A DNA stretch of 35,281 nucleotides, taken from positions 1-35,281 of the forward strand of contig JAMOSO010000041.1 in the NCBI GenBank assembly GCA_027063065.1, given 5' to 3'. The translations under genes were made by a program, and so were the position numbers. The notes beneath the pieces were generated by a model that saw only the letters and a program-made list of their open reading frames with translations, was not told where the DNA came from and made no database searches. Each line of letters opens with the position of its first letter. Positions within the stretch are counted from its first letter, which is position 1. This DNA is from Planctomycetota bacterium (GTDB lineage: Bacteria; Planctomycetota; JAMOSO01). This document shows positions 7,551 through 15,753 of this stretch, in pieces.

Positions 7551-7633
7551 GATGGGAAGTGGAGAATGTCATGGGACACCCTAACCAATTATTATATCGG
7601 CATAATAATGCGCCAACCTTAATGTTTTTTTAG
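7526..7633 (+). CDS. Possible 35-residue small protein (or part of a structured RNA)
   Basis: A short frame starts at ATG 7526 with AAGGA four bases upstream, the same arrangement as before mlaD, and ends with TAG at 7631. The peptide begins MGNVKRRPRWEVENVMGHPN and has a basic, Trp- and Pro-containing start and a hydrophobic end. Against it: the codons are G+C-rich for this genome (about 53% in the first 60 bases by my count), the first codons lie in the terminator hairpin of the opposite strand, and it overlaps the last 4 bases of engB. The GC-rich block may instead be a small structured RNA. I do not recognise a family. Confidence 0.3.
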   Translation: MGNVKRRPRWEVENVMGHPNQLLYRHNNAPTLMFF

Positions 7634-8286
7634 GCATTTAAAAAAGCAAAGCCATCACCTGTTTGGCGTTGGCGAGTTTCTTGTGTGCCACGCAAGTAAT
7701 CTGTTAATAAGCCTAACCCTTCTCCTGTATGAGCTGAGACCCAAAAAGTATCTTTTATGTTTATATCATAAGGTTTTAAGGCTTTGGAGATTTCCTTTTC
7801 ACGTTTGGAACGCATTTTTTGATTTTTTAAAGCGTCTTTTTTACTAAAAACTAAAGTATAATTAATACCTTCTCCTTGTAAAAACTCAAGGGTTTCTAAG
7901 TCTAAGTCGGTTGGTCCATGTCTGGCATCTAAAACTAAAACAGTTGTACTTATGTTTTGATCGCTAACTAAGTATGCTTGAATTAAATCAAATAATTCAA
8001 TTGTTTCTTCTCGTGGGCCATGTGCAAAACCATAGCCAGGTAAATCGGTTATAATATGTTTTATATCTTTCCAATTATAAAACACAATTTTACGAGTGCA
8101 GCCAGCTTTTTTTGAGCTTTGTGCAACATTTGCATGTACAAGAGCATTAATGAGTGATGATTTACCAACATTTGATCGCCCTAGCATTGGGATTCTGGCT
8201 TGGTTATATTCCAATAAATACTCGCCATTTAGCAAATTTGGTAATTGTTTAGGTGAACCAAGGGTGGTTATATATTCTACAGACAT
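7630..8286 (-). CDS. engB: Ribosome biogenesis GTP-binding protein EngB (YsxC/YihA)
   Basis: A 218-residue TRAFAC-class GTPase involved in late 50S subunit assembly. The motifs are G1 GRSNVGKSS (about 37-45), a G2 Thr in the GCTRKI segment, G3 DLPGYGFA, G4 SKKD (SKKD instead of the commoner TKxD) and G5 SAHTGEG. The length is close to the usual 195-215. It is the last gene of a seven-gene minus-strand operon, 27 nt after the DUF3859 gene, and is followed by the terminator. There is only a weak ribosome binding site (TTGGAT). Confidence 0.94.
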   Translation of the reverse strand: MSVEYITTLGSPKQLPNLLNGEYLLEYNQARIPMLGRSNVGKSSLINALVHANVAQSSKKAGCTRKIVFYNWKDIKHIITDLPGYGFAHGPREETIELFDLIQAYLVSDQNISTTVLVLDARHGPTDLDLETLEFLQGEGINYTLVFSKKDALKNQKMRSKREKEISKALKPYDINIKDTFWVSAHTGEGLGLLTDYLRGTQETRQRQTGDGFAFLNA

Positions 8287-8313
8287 TTTTAATCCAAAAA
8301 TTTTAAAAATATA

Positions 8314-8691
8314 TTAAACCATAATTAATGTCTTTTTGGCAACTTCTTTATTGTCTAACCAAGTTGTTAAGGTCCAGTTACCAATTTTATCTTGTAAGGG
8401 ATTCCAAAACGTATCGCCTAAAAAAAATCTAAAATCATTACTTCTAACATATAATTCTCCTGTAAATGGTTTTGCTTTATCACCATTTTCATTTTTAAAT
8501 GGAGGATGCTCTATTTTAAAAGTTATTTTTTTACCTTTTGCCTTTTTTATGCGTAATACATAGCCAAATTCTATATCCAAACCAACTGGTATTGTATCTG
8601 TAAATTTAATAATGGATGGTATTTCTTTTTTGCCAGTATGAGGGCTATACAGGCCATAGCTTTCTATGTTTATTTCTATCTTTTTAGCCAT
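8314..8691 (-). CDS. DUF3859 domain protein
   Basis: A 125-residue protein that fills one DUF3859 domain. Recognisable points are INIESYGLYS near the start, GLDIEFGYVLRI, FKIEHPPFKN, and GNWTLTTWLDN near the end, giving an all-beta, immunoglobulin-like pattern. Its function is unknown. There is no signal peptide, so it is probably cytoplasmic. ATG 8691 is preferred; it overlaps the stop of the upstream coiled-coil gene by 8 nt (GATGGCTAA), which suggests coupled translation. Confidence 0.72.
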   Translation of the reverse strand: MAKKIEINIESYGLYSPHTGKKEIPSIIKFTDTIPVGLDIEFGYVLRIKKAKGKKITFKIEHPPFKNENGDKAKPFTGELYVRSNDFRFFLGDTFWNPLQDKIGNWTLTTWLDNKEVAKKTLIMV

Positions 8692-9415
8692 CTGCTTGTA
8701 GTTCGGCAATTATAGTTTGATATTCTTTGATTTCTTCAAAATATCTGTGTAAATTATTTTGAATCCGATAGTTGTCTACTTCTGGCAAGTCTTTGATTTC
8801 TCTTGCAATTGATAAATATTGCATAGTTGAATCAATACTTTTGCCTAAATTTTCTATTGTGTGTTGTTTGTATTCTTGCAATTTGTTTTCTGTTGTTTTG
8901 TAGCTGACTAATTTGTCGTGTATATTGTTTTGCTCTGTACTGAGATCAGTTGAAAGATGTTTGAGTTTTATTATGCGATCTTCTGTCTTGCGTGAAGGTG
9001 GTAACGTCATTAATGAATCATATTCGGTATTGCTTGCTTTTATTTCCTCGGCTATTTCAATAAGTCTATTTTCTAAATATTCTGGTGTATCATTGCCGAG
9101 GGTGTTTTTTTCGATTTCCATTAAACGCTCATATTTATTTCTATACCATAAAACCACACATTGACAGAGTTTTAATCCAAGTAAAATTTGTAACTTCAAT
9201 TTTTGATATGCGTCTTTGCTGCCTTCTGAACCTTGATTGGCAATGCTTCCTAAGATAGATTGTGCCTCACGATATTCTTTTTCACCATTATATTTTAAGC
9301 CAGTTTCATATAATACTTGTGCTTTGCGCATCCCACTGCGAAAGGCTTTTTCTTCGGCGGATTCCCCAAGAAATAACCTTAACATAGCTAGGACTAAATT
9401 TTCAACAAAGTGCAT
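8684..9415 (-). CDS. Unknown helical coiled-coil protein
   Basis: A 243-residue protein I cannot assign. It starts with an amphipathic helix (MHFVENLVLAMLRLFLGES) and then is almost entirely helical and charged, with heptad-like stretches over about 100-205. A TPR-like stretch may be present early (ETGLKYNGEKEYREAQSIL). No catalytic motif is visible. AAAGGA lies about 13 bases before the ATG, a rather long spacing. It lies between the RlmK-like methyltransferase and DUF3859 genes and its stop overlaps the DUF3859 start, so the two unknown proteins may act together. Confidence 0.7.
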   Translation of the reverse strand: MHFVENLVLAMLRLFLGESAEEKAFRSGMRKAQVLYETGLKYNGEKEYREAQSILGSIANQGSEGSKDAYQKLKLQILLGLKLCQCVVLWYRNKYERLMEIEKNTLGNDTPEYLENRLIEIAEEIKASNTEYDSLMTLPPSRKTEDRIIKLKHLSTDLSTEQNNIHDKLVSYKTTENKLQEYKQHTIENLGKSIDSTMQYLSIAREIKDLPEVDNYRIQNNLHRYFEEIKEYQTIIAELQADG

Positions 9416-9455
9416 ATTTTTTATATTGTCCTTTTAAGTCTGATATGTCAATAAT

Positions 9456-10382
9456 TTATTTTGCTTTTTGTATACCCCAACATCTATGTGTGCCACCGCC
9501 GTGTTTAAAATCTTCACTGATTGTTTGTTTGCTAATTTCTTTTATTTGACAGTTGGCATTTATTAATTTTATATCTAGTTTAAATTTAGTTGAATTATTG
9601 CTAAAAAATAATTTACCATTTGGTTTTAAAAGTTTTAAACAGCCATTTACTAATTCTGGATAGTCTTTATCAACTGAAAAGAAACGCCTATTCATACGCT
9701 TAGAGTTTGAAAAAGTTGGTGGATCGCAAACTATAATGTCATAAAGTTTATTTGTGTGTATTTCGTCCTGAAGAAATGCTAAACAATCACGTTGTATAAA
9801 TCTATGCTGTGCGGTATCAATATTATTAATTTTAAAATTGCGCTTTCCCCATGTTAAATATGTATTTGACATATCAACAGTTGTGGTTTTAGCTCCGCCG
9901 ATGGCAGAATAAACAGAAAAAGCCCCTGTATAAGCAAATAAATTAAGCATAGTTTTATTTAATGATATTTCACCAACCATTTTGCGTGTAAGACGATGAT
10001 CTAAAAATAAACCTGTATCTAAATAATCACTTAGATTTACTTCAAATTTAAGATTAAATTCTTTTACTATTTGCGTGAAATTTTCGTTTTCAATTTTTTT
10101 ATATTGTTGCAATCCTTTTTGACGTCTTCTATCTTTGATAAAAATAGTAGATAAATCTATATTTAGGGCTTCACATATTTTGGTTTCTATTGTTTCTTGA
10201 AAACCTTTTTGTGTGGACTTGTTTGTTTCCCAAATCCAAACAACAACATTGCCATTGTACCAATCAATAGTTAGTGGGTATTCAGGTATGTCTTTATGGT
10301 AAATCCTAAAGCATTCAATATTTTGTCTTCTAGCCCATTTAGCTAAATGTTTATATCTTTTTTTTAATCTATTAATCAACAT
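9456..10382 (-). CDS. rlmK: Class I SAM-dependent rRNA methyltransferase, RlmK-like
   Basis: A 308-residue stand-alone homologue of the C-terminal half of RlmKL, which makes m7G in 23S rRNA. The N-terminal part matches closely (NRLKKRYKHLAKWARRQ, then DIPEYPL). Then come DYLDTGLFLDHR, the SAM-binding motif LNLFAYTGAFSVY, the acidic residue in VDMSNTYL, and the catalytic motif CDPPTFSNSKRM. The enzyme would act on the large ribosomal subunit. In enterobacteria this domain is fused to RlmL; here no RlmL domain is adjacent. Its start overlaps the stop of the release-factor-like gene by 11 nt. Confidence 0.88.
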   Translation of the reverse strand: MLINRLKKRYKHLAKWARRQNIECFRIYHKDIPEYPLTIDWYNGNVVVWIWETNKSTQKGFQETIETKICEALNIDLSTIFIKDRRRQKGLQQYKKIENENFTQIVKEFNLKFEVNLSDYLDTGLFLDHRLTRKMVGEISLNKTMLNLFAYTGAFSVYSAIGGAKTTTVDMSNTYLTWGKRNFKINNIDTAQHRFIQRDCLAFLQDEIHTNKLYDIIVCDPPTFSNSKRMNRRFFSVDKDYPELVNGCLKLLKPNGKLFFSNNSTKFKLDIKLINANCQIKEISKQTISEDFKHGGGTHRCWGIQKAK

Positions 10383-10743
10383 TTTTTATACCATATTTAA
10401 GAGATGTTTTTTTAGCCTTGCGTTTTTTTCTTAGTTTAATTTTATTTATTAAGCTTTGTTTGTTTGAGTTTGGATTATTATCTAACTTATCACATAGTAA
10501 TCTTCTTGCAAAAAACCTATTTAATTCTCGACTACGCCCCTGTTGACACTTGATTATATCTCCTGTTTTTGCATAGCTTAAAACTACACAAGAGGCTGTT
10601 TTATTGATTTTTTGCCCACCTTTGCCACCGCCTTTAATAAAATTTTCTTTAATATCATTTTCACTAATACCTAAATCAAGCATACGTCTTTGTAAAGCTA
10701 AATTTTTTTTTTCGGTGACGGGAAAGTTTTTAAAAGAACTCAA
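10372..10743 (-). CDS. Peptide chain release factor-like protein (GGQ domain)
   Basis: A 123-residue protein with only the catalytic domain of class I release factors: GGGKGGQKINKTASCVVL (about 38-55) carries the GGQ that hydrolyses peptidyl-tRNA. It lacks stop-codon-recognition domains and ends in a very basic tail (KLRKKRKAKK), as in ArfB/ICT1- and C12orf65-type ribosome-rescue factors. The first half of the GGQ loop is GGGKGGQ where GGPGGQ or GSGGQ is common. The start is probably TTG 10743, because GAGG lies 6 bases upstream; a GTG at 10753-10755 overlaps that site itself. It overlaps the Nif3-like gene by 14 nt. Confidence 0.85.
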   Translation of the reverse strand: MSSFKNFPVTEKKNLALQRRMLDLGISENDIKENFIKGGGKGGQKINKTASCVVLSYAKTGDIIKCQQGRSRELNRFFARRLLCDKLDNNPNSNKQSLINKIKLRKKRKAKKTSLKYGIKNVD

Positions 10744-11818
10744 ATTTATCCTCACATATTATAACTTTGCATTGTGTTGCATCGGCAATATTTTTTGCAC
10801 ATGCATAAAAAGGCGCACGCTCGCTTACTCCATGCCCCATTTGAATAATGGCTGTATTTGAATTGCGTGCATATTCTAGATCATGATATCTGATTTCTCC
10901 TGTTATATATATATCGCATTTGGCACGCACCGCATCTTTTATAAAATCTGTACCAGCACCACCGACAAAGCCTATTTTTTGTATGGGTTTGTCAATGTTG
11001 CCATATACTTTTTCTGGGTCATCTCCAAAAAAACTTTTAATGCAAGTTAATAATTGCTGTTTGTTTAAACTGGTAGGATGTTTGCCTATTGCACCGCATC
11101 CCCAAGAATCTATCTTGTTTTCTAGCTTATATATATCATAAGCAGGCGTTTCGTAAGGGTGCGTTCGCATAATAGCTTGAACGATATCACCTTTTTTATC
11201 GATGGGAAATATCATCTCTATGCGCTGTTCATTTACGCTTTCTTTTTGGCGTATTTTACCGATATATGGTTTAGCACCTTCAAGTGGCATAAAAGAGCCA
11301 CATCCTTCTGTAGTGAAATGGCAATGACTATAATTACCTATGCTACCAGCTCCAGCTGTGGCAAGTGTCTCAATTAGTTTGTCCGAATGTGTATTAGGGC
11401 AGAACACAACAACCTTTGCCAATGTGGTTGAGCCTATTTCTTTTAGCGGTTTAATATCTTTTATGCCAAAAGCTTGTAGCCCAAAATAACCCATTCCAAA
11501 TGGGTTATTGTCGTAAGATGTGTGCATAGAATATAGCGATATGTTGTTTTGTATACACTTTATTGCAATGGCACCATCGTTTGTATGATTTATAAGATTT
11601 TTAGTAGGTTTAAAAAATAATGGATGATGGCTTATAATAATTTGCGCGCCTTTATTTATGGCTTCTTCTACGGTTTCTAAAGTTATGTCTAGTGATAAGG
11701 CTATGGTGTGTATTTGGTTTTTTAATTGTATTTGTATACCAGAGTTATCCCAGTGGTACTGACGAAATTCAGGATATAAATTACGAATTTGTTTTAAAAT
11801 ATGTTGAATGTTACTCAT
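10730..11818 (-). CDS. Nif3-like dinuclear metal center protein
   Basis: A 362-residue member of the Nif3/YbgI/YqfO family, a ring-forming protein with two metals per subunit. The ligands are visible: ISHHPLFF (about 62-69), HTSYD (about 97-101) and, near the C-terminus, MGHGVSE (His and Glu). The longer form with a central PII/CutA-like insertion (about 130-235, ending in HPYETPAYD) is present, as in YqfO. The biochemical role is not settled. Its ATG overlaps the stop of the AsmA-like gene as ATGA, and its 3' end overlaps the release-factor-like gene. Confidence 0.92.
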   Translation of the reverse strand: MSNIQHILKQIRNLYPEFRQYHWDNSGIQIQLKNQIHTIALSLDITLETVEEAINKGAQIIISHHPLFFKPTKNLINHTNDGAIAIKCIQNNISLYSMHTSYDNNPFGMGYFGLQAFGIKDIKPLKEIGSTTLAKVVVFCPNTHSDKLIETLATAGAGSIGNYSHCHFTTEGCGSFMPLEGAKPYIGKIRQKESVNEQRIEMIFPIDKKGDIVQAIMRTHPYETPAYDIYKLENKIDSWGCGAIGKHPTSLNKQQLLTCIKSFFGDDPEKVYGNIDKPIQKIGFVGGAGTDFIKDAVRAKCDIYITGEIRYHDLEYARNSNTAIIQMGHGVSERAPFYACAKNIADATQCKVIICEDKFEFF

Positions 11819-12660
11819 TTTCTATCCTTGCGTATTTTTGATTTGTTTTTGATTCGCACGACATTAACTGTCGGGTGTGATATTGTGCCTTGTACCCATA
11901 TGGGTAAAAGCGATCCAGTATTGCTTAATACCTCAGATAGCAAATCACCTAATACAGGTACCATTTGTAATAATTGGTTTTTAGCTTTAATCCTAAATCT
12001 TAAATTTAATCTACCGTCATAATATATGCGTCCCCTGCCTATTATTTCAACGTCATCGCCAATTAGTTCTATACTTTTAAATTGCAAGGATCTGTTTTCG
12101 ATGTTGAATTTAATTCTGGCATCTGTGATACGTCTTTTTTTGTTTAAAGGTAAATCTAAGATGTCCTGTATTGCGACAACTAAGCCTAATGTTCCCAAGT
12201 CGCCATTGGTGAGTTCAAAGTACCCTTCGCCCTCCATGTTAAACTTTCTTTTATTTTGTATTGTAGGTTGTGTTCGCTCAGACGAAAATGTTAATTCACC
12301 ATTAATGTTGCCAGTATAATTATTTTTAAAGATAGCTTTATGGCGTGGTATTTTTGCCAAATTGATATTTTCAAAAACCAATTTAAAATCGGTCGCATTA
12401 GCACCTATTCTAAAATCGCCTCTAATTATACCGTCGTACATATTGCCTTTAGCTTTGCGTATTAATAATAAAGAGTCCTCGCTTTCGGCAAAGGCGGTGA
12501 TGTCTGTAGCTTTTAGATTGTGCCAAGTAATCTCAGACGAGTGTATTTTATTTTTATATAATATTAGATTAAAGTTTTTTGTTTGAGCAATGGTTACTTG
12601 TGAAATAGCTATAAAAATAACAAATATATAAATTTTTAACGATTTAATAGAAAATATCAT
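11815..12660 (-). CDS. Periplasmic AsmA-like C-terminal domain protein
   Basis: A 281-residue protein with a signal peptide (cleavage likely after VTIA, residue ~25). The rest is a series of beta strands. The segment MEGEGYFELTNGDLGTLGLVV, then DARIKFNIENRSLQFKSIEL and IIGRGRIYYDGRLNLRF, follows the AsmA/TamB-like C-terminal pattern found in proteins that bridge the inner and outer membranes and handle lipids or outer-membrane proteins. Its C-terminus (LLPIWVQGTISHPTVNV) is typical of that domain. It lacks the long N-terminal part of full AsmA. It is the first gene of the seven-gene operon to engB. Confidence 0.7.
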   Translation of the reverse strand: MIFSIKSLKIYIFVIFIAISQVTIAQTKNFNLILYKNKIHSSEITWHNLKATDITAFAESEDSLLLIRKAKGNMYDGIIRGDFRIGANATDFKLVFENINLAKIPRHKAIFKNNYTGNINGELTFSSERTQPTIQNKRKFNMEGEGYFELTNGDLGTLGLVVAIQDILDLPLNKKRRITDARIKFNIENRSLQFKSIELIGDDVEIIGRGRIYYDGRLNLRFRIKAKNQLLQMVPVLGDLLSEVLSNTGSLLPIWVQGTISHPTVNVVRIKNKSKIRKDRK

Positions 12661-12707
12661 GGGTTTTGTTTGTAGTCCTGTATGCGAATATATAATTTAA
12701 AATTATT

Positions 12708-12736
12708 ATCATATACTTTTTATGAATACCTTGCAA
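12708..12736 (-). promoter_or_regulatory. Sigma70-type promoter of the AsmA-like to engB operon
   Basis: On the minus strand TTGCAA (12731-12736) and TATGAT (12708-12713) are exactly 17 bases apart. Transcription would begin near 12701, giving a leader of about 40 nt before the ATG at 12660. Confidence 0.6.
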
Positions 12737-12799
12737 AATAGCATATTATTATACAATATAAGCTATTATTTTTTAAACAATTTATACAATAGGTGTAGT

Positions 12800-13090
12800 A
12801 TGCAATCACATTTTAAAACTCTTCACGATTTATACGATATTGGTTTTAGGCCTGAACAAATTGACAGGGCTCATAGCGCATTGATTTTAGGCGATGCAGA
12901 AAGTCGTATCGAAATTACTGATACTGAAGCTTGGGTGCCATGGAGACCTATTAAAGGTGGTAAAACTAAATATTTTTTAGTTGAGTTGGTAGTAGATGGA
13001 AAACCAGACCCAGACAAATGGTTTAGAACGTCAAAATTGTCAGAGATATTAGTTTGGCTAAAACAAAACTTGTTAAAAGATTATAAATAA
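12800..13090 (+). CDS. Small unknown protein upstream of gyrA
   Basis: A 96-residue, probably cytoplasmic protein with no signal peptide or membrane helix. I do not recognise a family. It has a helical start (HDLYDIGFRPEQIDRAHSALILGD) and a central acidic and Trp-containing part (TDTEAWVPWRPIKGG), followed by strands and a helix (SEILVWLKQNLL). ATG 12800 is chosen over an upstream in-frame ATG because AGGTG lies 5 bases before it. It reads towards gyrA, 161 nt away. Confidence 0.72.
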   Translation: MQSHFKTLHDLYDIGFRPEQIDRAHSALILGDAESRIEITDTEAWVPWRPIKGGKTKYFLVELVVDGKPDPDKWFRTSKLSEILVWLKQNLLKDYK

Positions 13091-13156
13091 TTGTGGCAGG
13101 TAATCAGTCAAGTTTTAAAATCAACCTAAGTTGTATTAATAGAGATACTTAGACAA

Positions 13157-13196
13157 TATAATACATCTTTCTTTTTATGATATAAAATACTATAAT
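13157..13196 (+). promoter_or_regulatory. Candidate gyrA promoter -10 boxes
   Basis: Two perfect TATAAT boxes lie at 13157-13162 and 13191-13196, both followed by ACA, but neither has a good -35 at the right distance. They lie 90 and 56 bases upstream of gyrA. The leader includes a small hairpin (GGGCT/AGCCC at 13223-13235) just before the AGGA site. Confidence 0.4.
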
Positions 13197-13251
13197 ACAA
13201 TTTTATTAAAATTTTGCGCTTTGGGCTTTAAGCCCTAAACTAGGATAAATT

Positions 13252-15753
13252 ATGCAAGAAAATGCCGGTCAAATTCAAGATGTGTTTATAGAAGACGAAT
13301 TAAAAGATTCTTATCTTATTTATTCGATGTCTGTAATTGTTTCACGTGCGTTGCCAGATGTGCGTGACGGTTTAAAGCCCTCTCAACGTCGCATTTTAGT
13401 TGCAATGAATGATTTGCATTTAAGTCCCCGTGGCAAATATCGTAAATGTGCTAAAATAGCTGGTGATACTTCTGGTAATTATCACCCACATGGTGAACAG
13501 GTTATTTATCCTACATTAGTTAGAATGGCACAACCTTTTTCAACTAGATATTTGTTGGTTGACGGTCAAGGAAATTTTGGCTCTGTGGATGGTGACACTC
13601 CTGCTGCCATGCGTTATACAGAAGCTCGTATGACCAATATAACCACAGATATGATGGAAGATATCGATAAAGAAACGGTTGATTTTAAGCAAAATTATGA
13701 CGAAAGTATGACAGAGCCTACTGTCTTGCCAGCTAAATTTCCAAATTTATTATGTAATGGCGCAACAGGTATTGCCGTCGGTATGACCACTAATATTCCC
13801 CCTCATAATTTTACTGAGGTTGCCAACGGTGTGGTGCATTTAATTGATAATCCAGATTGTTCTATTGATGATTTAATGCACTATATTCAAGGTCCTGATT
13901 TTCCAACGGCGGGTTTGATTTGTGGAACGCAAGGTATTAAAGACGCCTATCATACTGGTCGTGGTCGTGTGATAGTACGTGGTAAAGCGCATTTTGAAGA
14001 ATCAAAAAATGATAAAACAAAAATTGTTTTTACATCTATACCCTATTATGCCAATAAAGTTACAATCATTGAAAAAATAGTTGAAGCGGTTAAAACTGAT
14101 CGTATTTCAGGCATTGCAGATGTTAATGACGAAAGTGATAAAGAAGGTATGCGTTTAGTTATAGAAACTAAACGAGGTGAAGATCCAGATATTATTTTAA
14201 ATAAACTTTATAAGGTTACTCCATTACAAAGCACTTTTGGCTGTATTTTGTTGGCTTTAGTTAATGATCGTCCTCGTGTTTTAAATCTTAAAGAGATGTT
14301 ATCGGAGTTTTTGAAACATAGGGTTGAAGTTATTAGACGTAGAACTAGATTTTTATTAGATAAAGCCGAAGCCCGTGCGCATATATTAGAGGGTTTAAGA
14401 ATTGCTTTAGATAATATAGACGAAGTCATTGAAACTATACGATCTAGCCAAGACAAAGCCGAAGCTATTGCTAATTTAATGGCAAAATTTCAATTATCTG
14501 AATTGCAAGCTGATGCTATCGTGCAAATGCGTTTGTTGCGTTTGGTTGGATTGGAACGTGAGAAAATCGAAAAAGAATACCAAGATTTATTAGAAGAGAT
14601 TAAAGGCTACCAAGCAATTTTGGCTGATATTAATCTAGTATATGACATAATCAAAGAAGATATGCTTGAAATGAAAGAAAAGCATAAAGATGCTAGACGA
14701 TCTGAAATTGTAGCTCCAGTTGAAGGTTTTTCTATGGAGGATTTAATTGCCGATGAAGATGTATGTGTTACCATCAGTCATAATTCCTTTATTAAACGTA
14801 TGGATTTAGATACTTATAGAAGTCAACATAGAGGCGGTAAAGGTGTGCGTGGAATGAGTATGCGTGATGGTGATTTTATCGAAAACTTATTTGTTGCATC
14901 TAACCACAACTATATTTTATTTTTTACTAATATGGGTCAGGTTTACTGGTTACGCGTTTTTGATATACCAGAAATGAGTCGTACATCTAAAGGTCGTGCA
15001 TTAGTCAATTTATTGCAAATGCGTGACGGTGAAAAAATAGAAGCTATGATACCTGTTAAGGAATTTGATTCACGCGGTTTAATTTTAGCTACTAAAAAAG
15101 GAATTATCAAAAAAACAGCTTTAAATGCTTTTTCTCGTCCAAAGAAAAATGGAATCATTGCCATTCGCTTAGATGAAGGTGATGAAGTTGTTAGTGCTTT
15201 ATTAGCTGATGAATCCCAAGAAATAATTATTGCAACGCAAAATGGCAAAGCTATTAGATTTCCATCTTCAGATATTAGAGAATTAGGCAGAGCAACCCGT
15301 GGTGTTGGTGGTATCAAATTAAAAGGAGATGATGAGGTTGTATCTTTAGTGGCAACTAGCGAAAACCATAGTTTGCTAACTTTAACTGAATCAGGTATGG
15401 GTAAGCGTTCTGCTTTTGATAGTTATCGTTTACAAAGTCGTAATGGTAGCGGTGTAATCAATATGAAATTATCAGAAAAAACAGGTAAGGTTGTTAAGGT
15501 TTTAACAGTAACTGATCAGCATGATATTATGATGATTACAAAAGCTGGTATGGTTGTTAGAACCTCTTTAAAAGATGTGCGTATTATCGGGCGAGCTACC
15601 TCAGGTGTTAAAATATTAAGTTTAACAAAAGATAGCGATTGTTTAGTTTCTGTAGCTAAAATTGAAAATGAAGAACCTATTATTGATGAAGTTAGTTCAG
15701 AAGATGCGCAGGCGATACAAAATCAAACAGATATAGATAGCAATGATAAGTAA
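13252..15753 (+). CDS. gyrA: DNA gyrase subunit A
   Basis: An 833-residue type IIA topoisomerase subunit that breaks and rejoins DNA to introduce negative supercoils with GyrB. The N-terminal breakage domain includes [19 protein letters not shown] and the catalytic Tyr in AMRYTEARM (about residue 124). The C-terminal beta-pinwheel has a GyrA box (QHRGGKG, about 523-529), which supports gyrase rather than topoisomerase IV. The quinolone-resistance region reads [10 protein letters not shown]; compared with E. coli this puts Gln at the position of Ser83 and Pro at that of Asp87. AGGAT lies 6 bases before the ATG. gyrB is not in the window. Confidence 0.97.
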   Translation: MQENAGQIQDVFIEDELKDSYLIYSMSVIVSRALPDVRDGLKPSQRRILVAMNDLHLSPRGKYRKCAKIAGDTSGNYHPHGEQVIYPTLVRMAQPFSTRYLLVDGQGNFGSVDGDTPAAMRYTEARMTNITTDMMEDIDKETVDFKQNYDESMTEPTVLPAKFPNLLCNGATGIAVGMTTNIPPHNFTEVANGVVHLIDNPDCSIDDLMHYIQGPDFPTAGLICGTQGIKDAYHTGRGRVIVRGKAHFEESKNDKTKIVFTSIPYYANKVTIIEKIVEAVKTDRISGIADVNDESDKEGMRLVIETKRGEDPDIILNKLYKVTPLQSTFGCILLALVNDRPRVLNLKEMLSEFLKHRVEVIRRRTRFLLDKAEARAHILEGLRIALDNIDEVIETIRSSQDKAEAIANLMAKFQLSELQADAIVQMRLLRLVGLEREKIEKEYQDLLEEIKGYQAILADINLVYDIIKEDMLEMKEKHKDARRSEIVAPVEGFSMEDLIADEDVCVTISHNSFIKRMDLDTYRSQHRGGKGVRGMSMRDGDFIENLFVASNHNYILFFTNMGQVYWLRVFDIPEMSRTSKGRALVNLLQMRDGEKIEAMIPVKEFDSRGLILATKKGIIKKTALNAFSRPKKNGIIAIRLDEGDEVVSALLADESQEIIIATQNGKAIRFPSSDIRELGRATRGVGGIKLKGDDEVVSLVATSENHSLLTLTESGMGKRSAFDSYRLQSRNGSGVINMKLSEKTGKVVKVLTVTDQHDIMMITKAGMVVRTSLKDVRIIGRATSGVKILSLTKDSDCLVSVAKIENEEPIIDEVSSEDAQAIQNQTDIDSNDK

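Noticed and set aside
7528-7580. TGGG repeats as MraZ binding boxes.
   Set aside because: The repeats are irregularly spaced and no cell-division (mra) cluster follows.
7526-7620. The GC-rich islet as a known small RNA (4.5S/SRP RNA, 6S RNA or tmRNA).
   Set aside because: I see no GGAA tetraloop stem of SRP RNA, no tRNA-like ends of tmRNA and it is too short for 6S RNA. It is left as an unassigned candidate.
13220-13236. The small hairpin GGGCT-TTA-AGCCC before gyrA as a terminator or riboswitch.
   Set aside because: The stem has only 5 bp, no T-tract follows, and the AGGA site and gyrA start come directly after. It may just be a leader hairpin.
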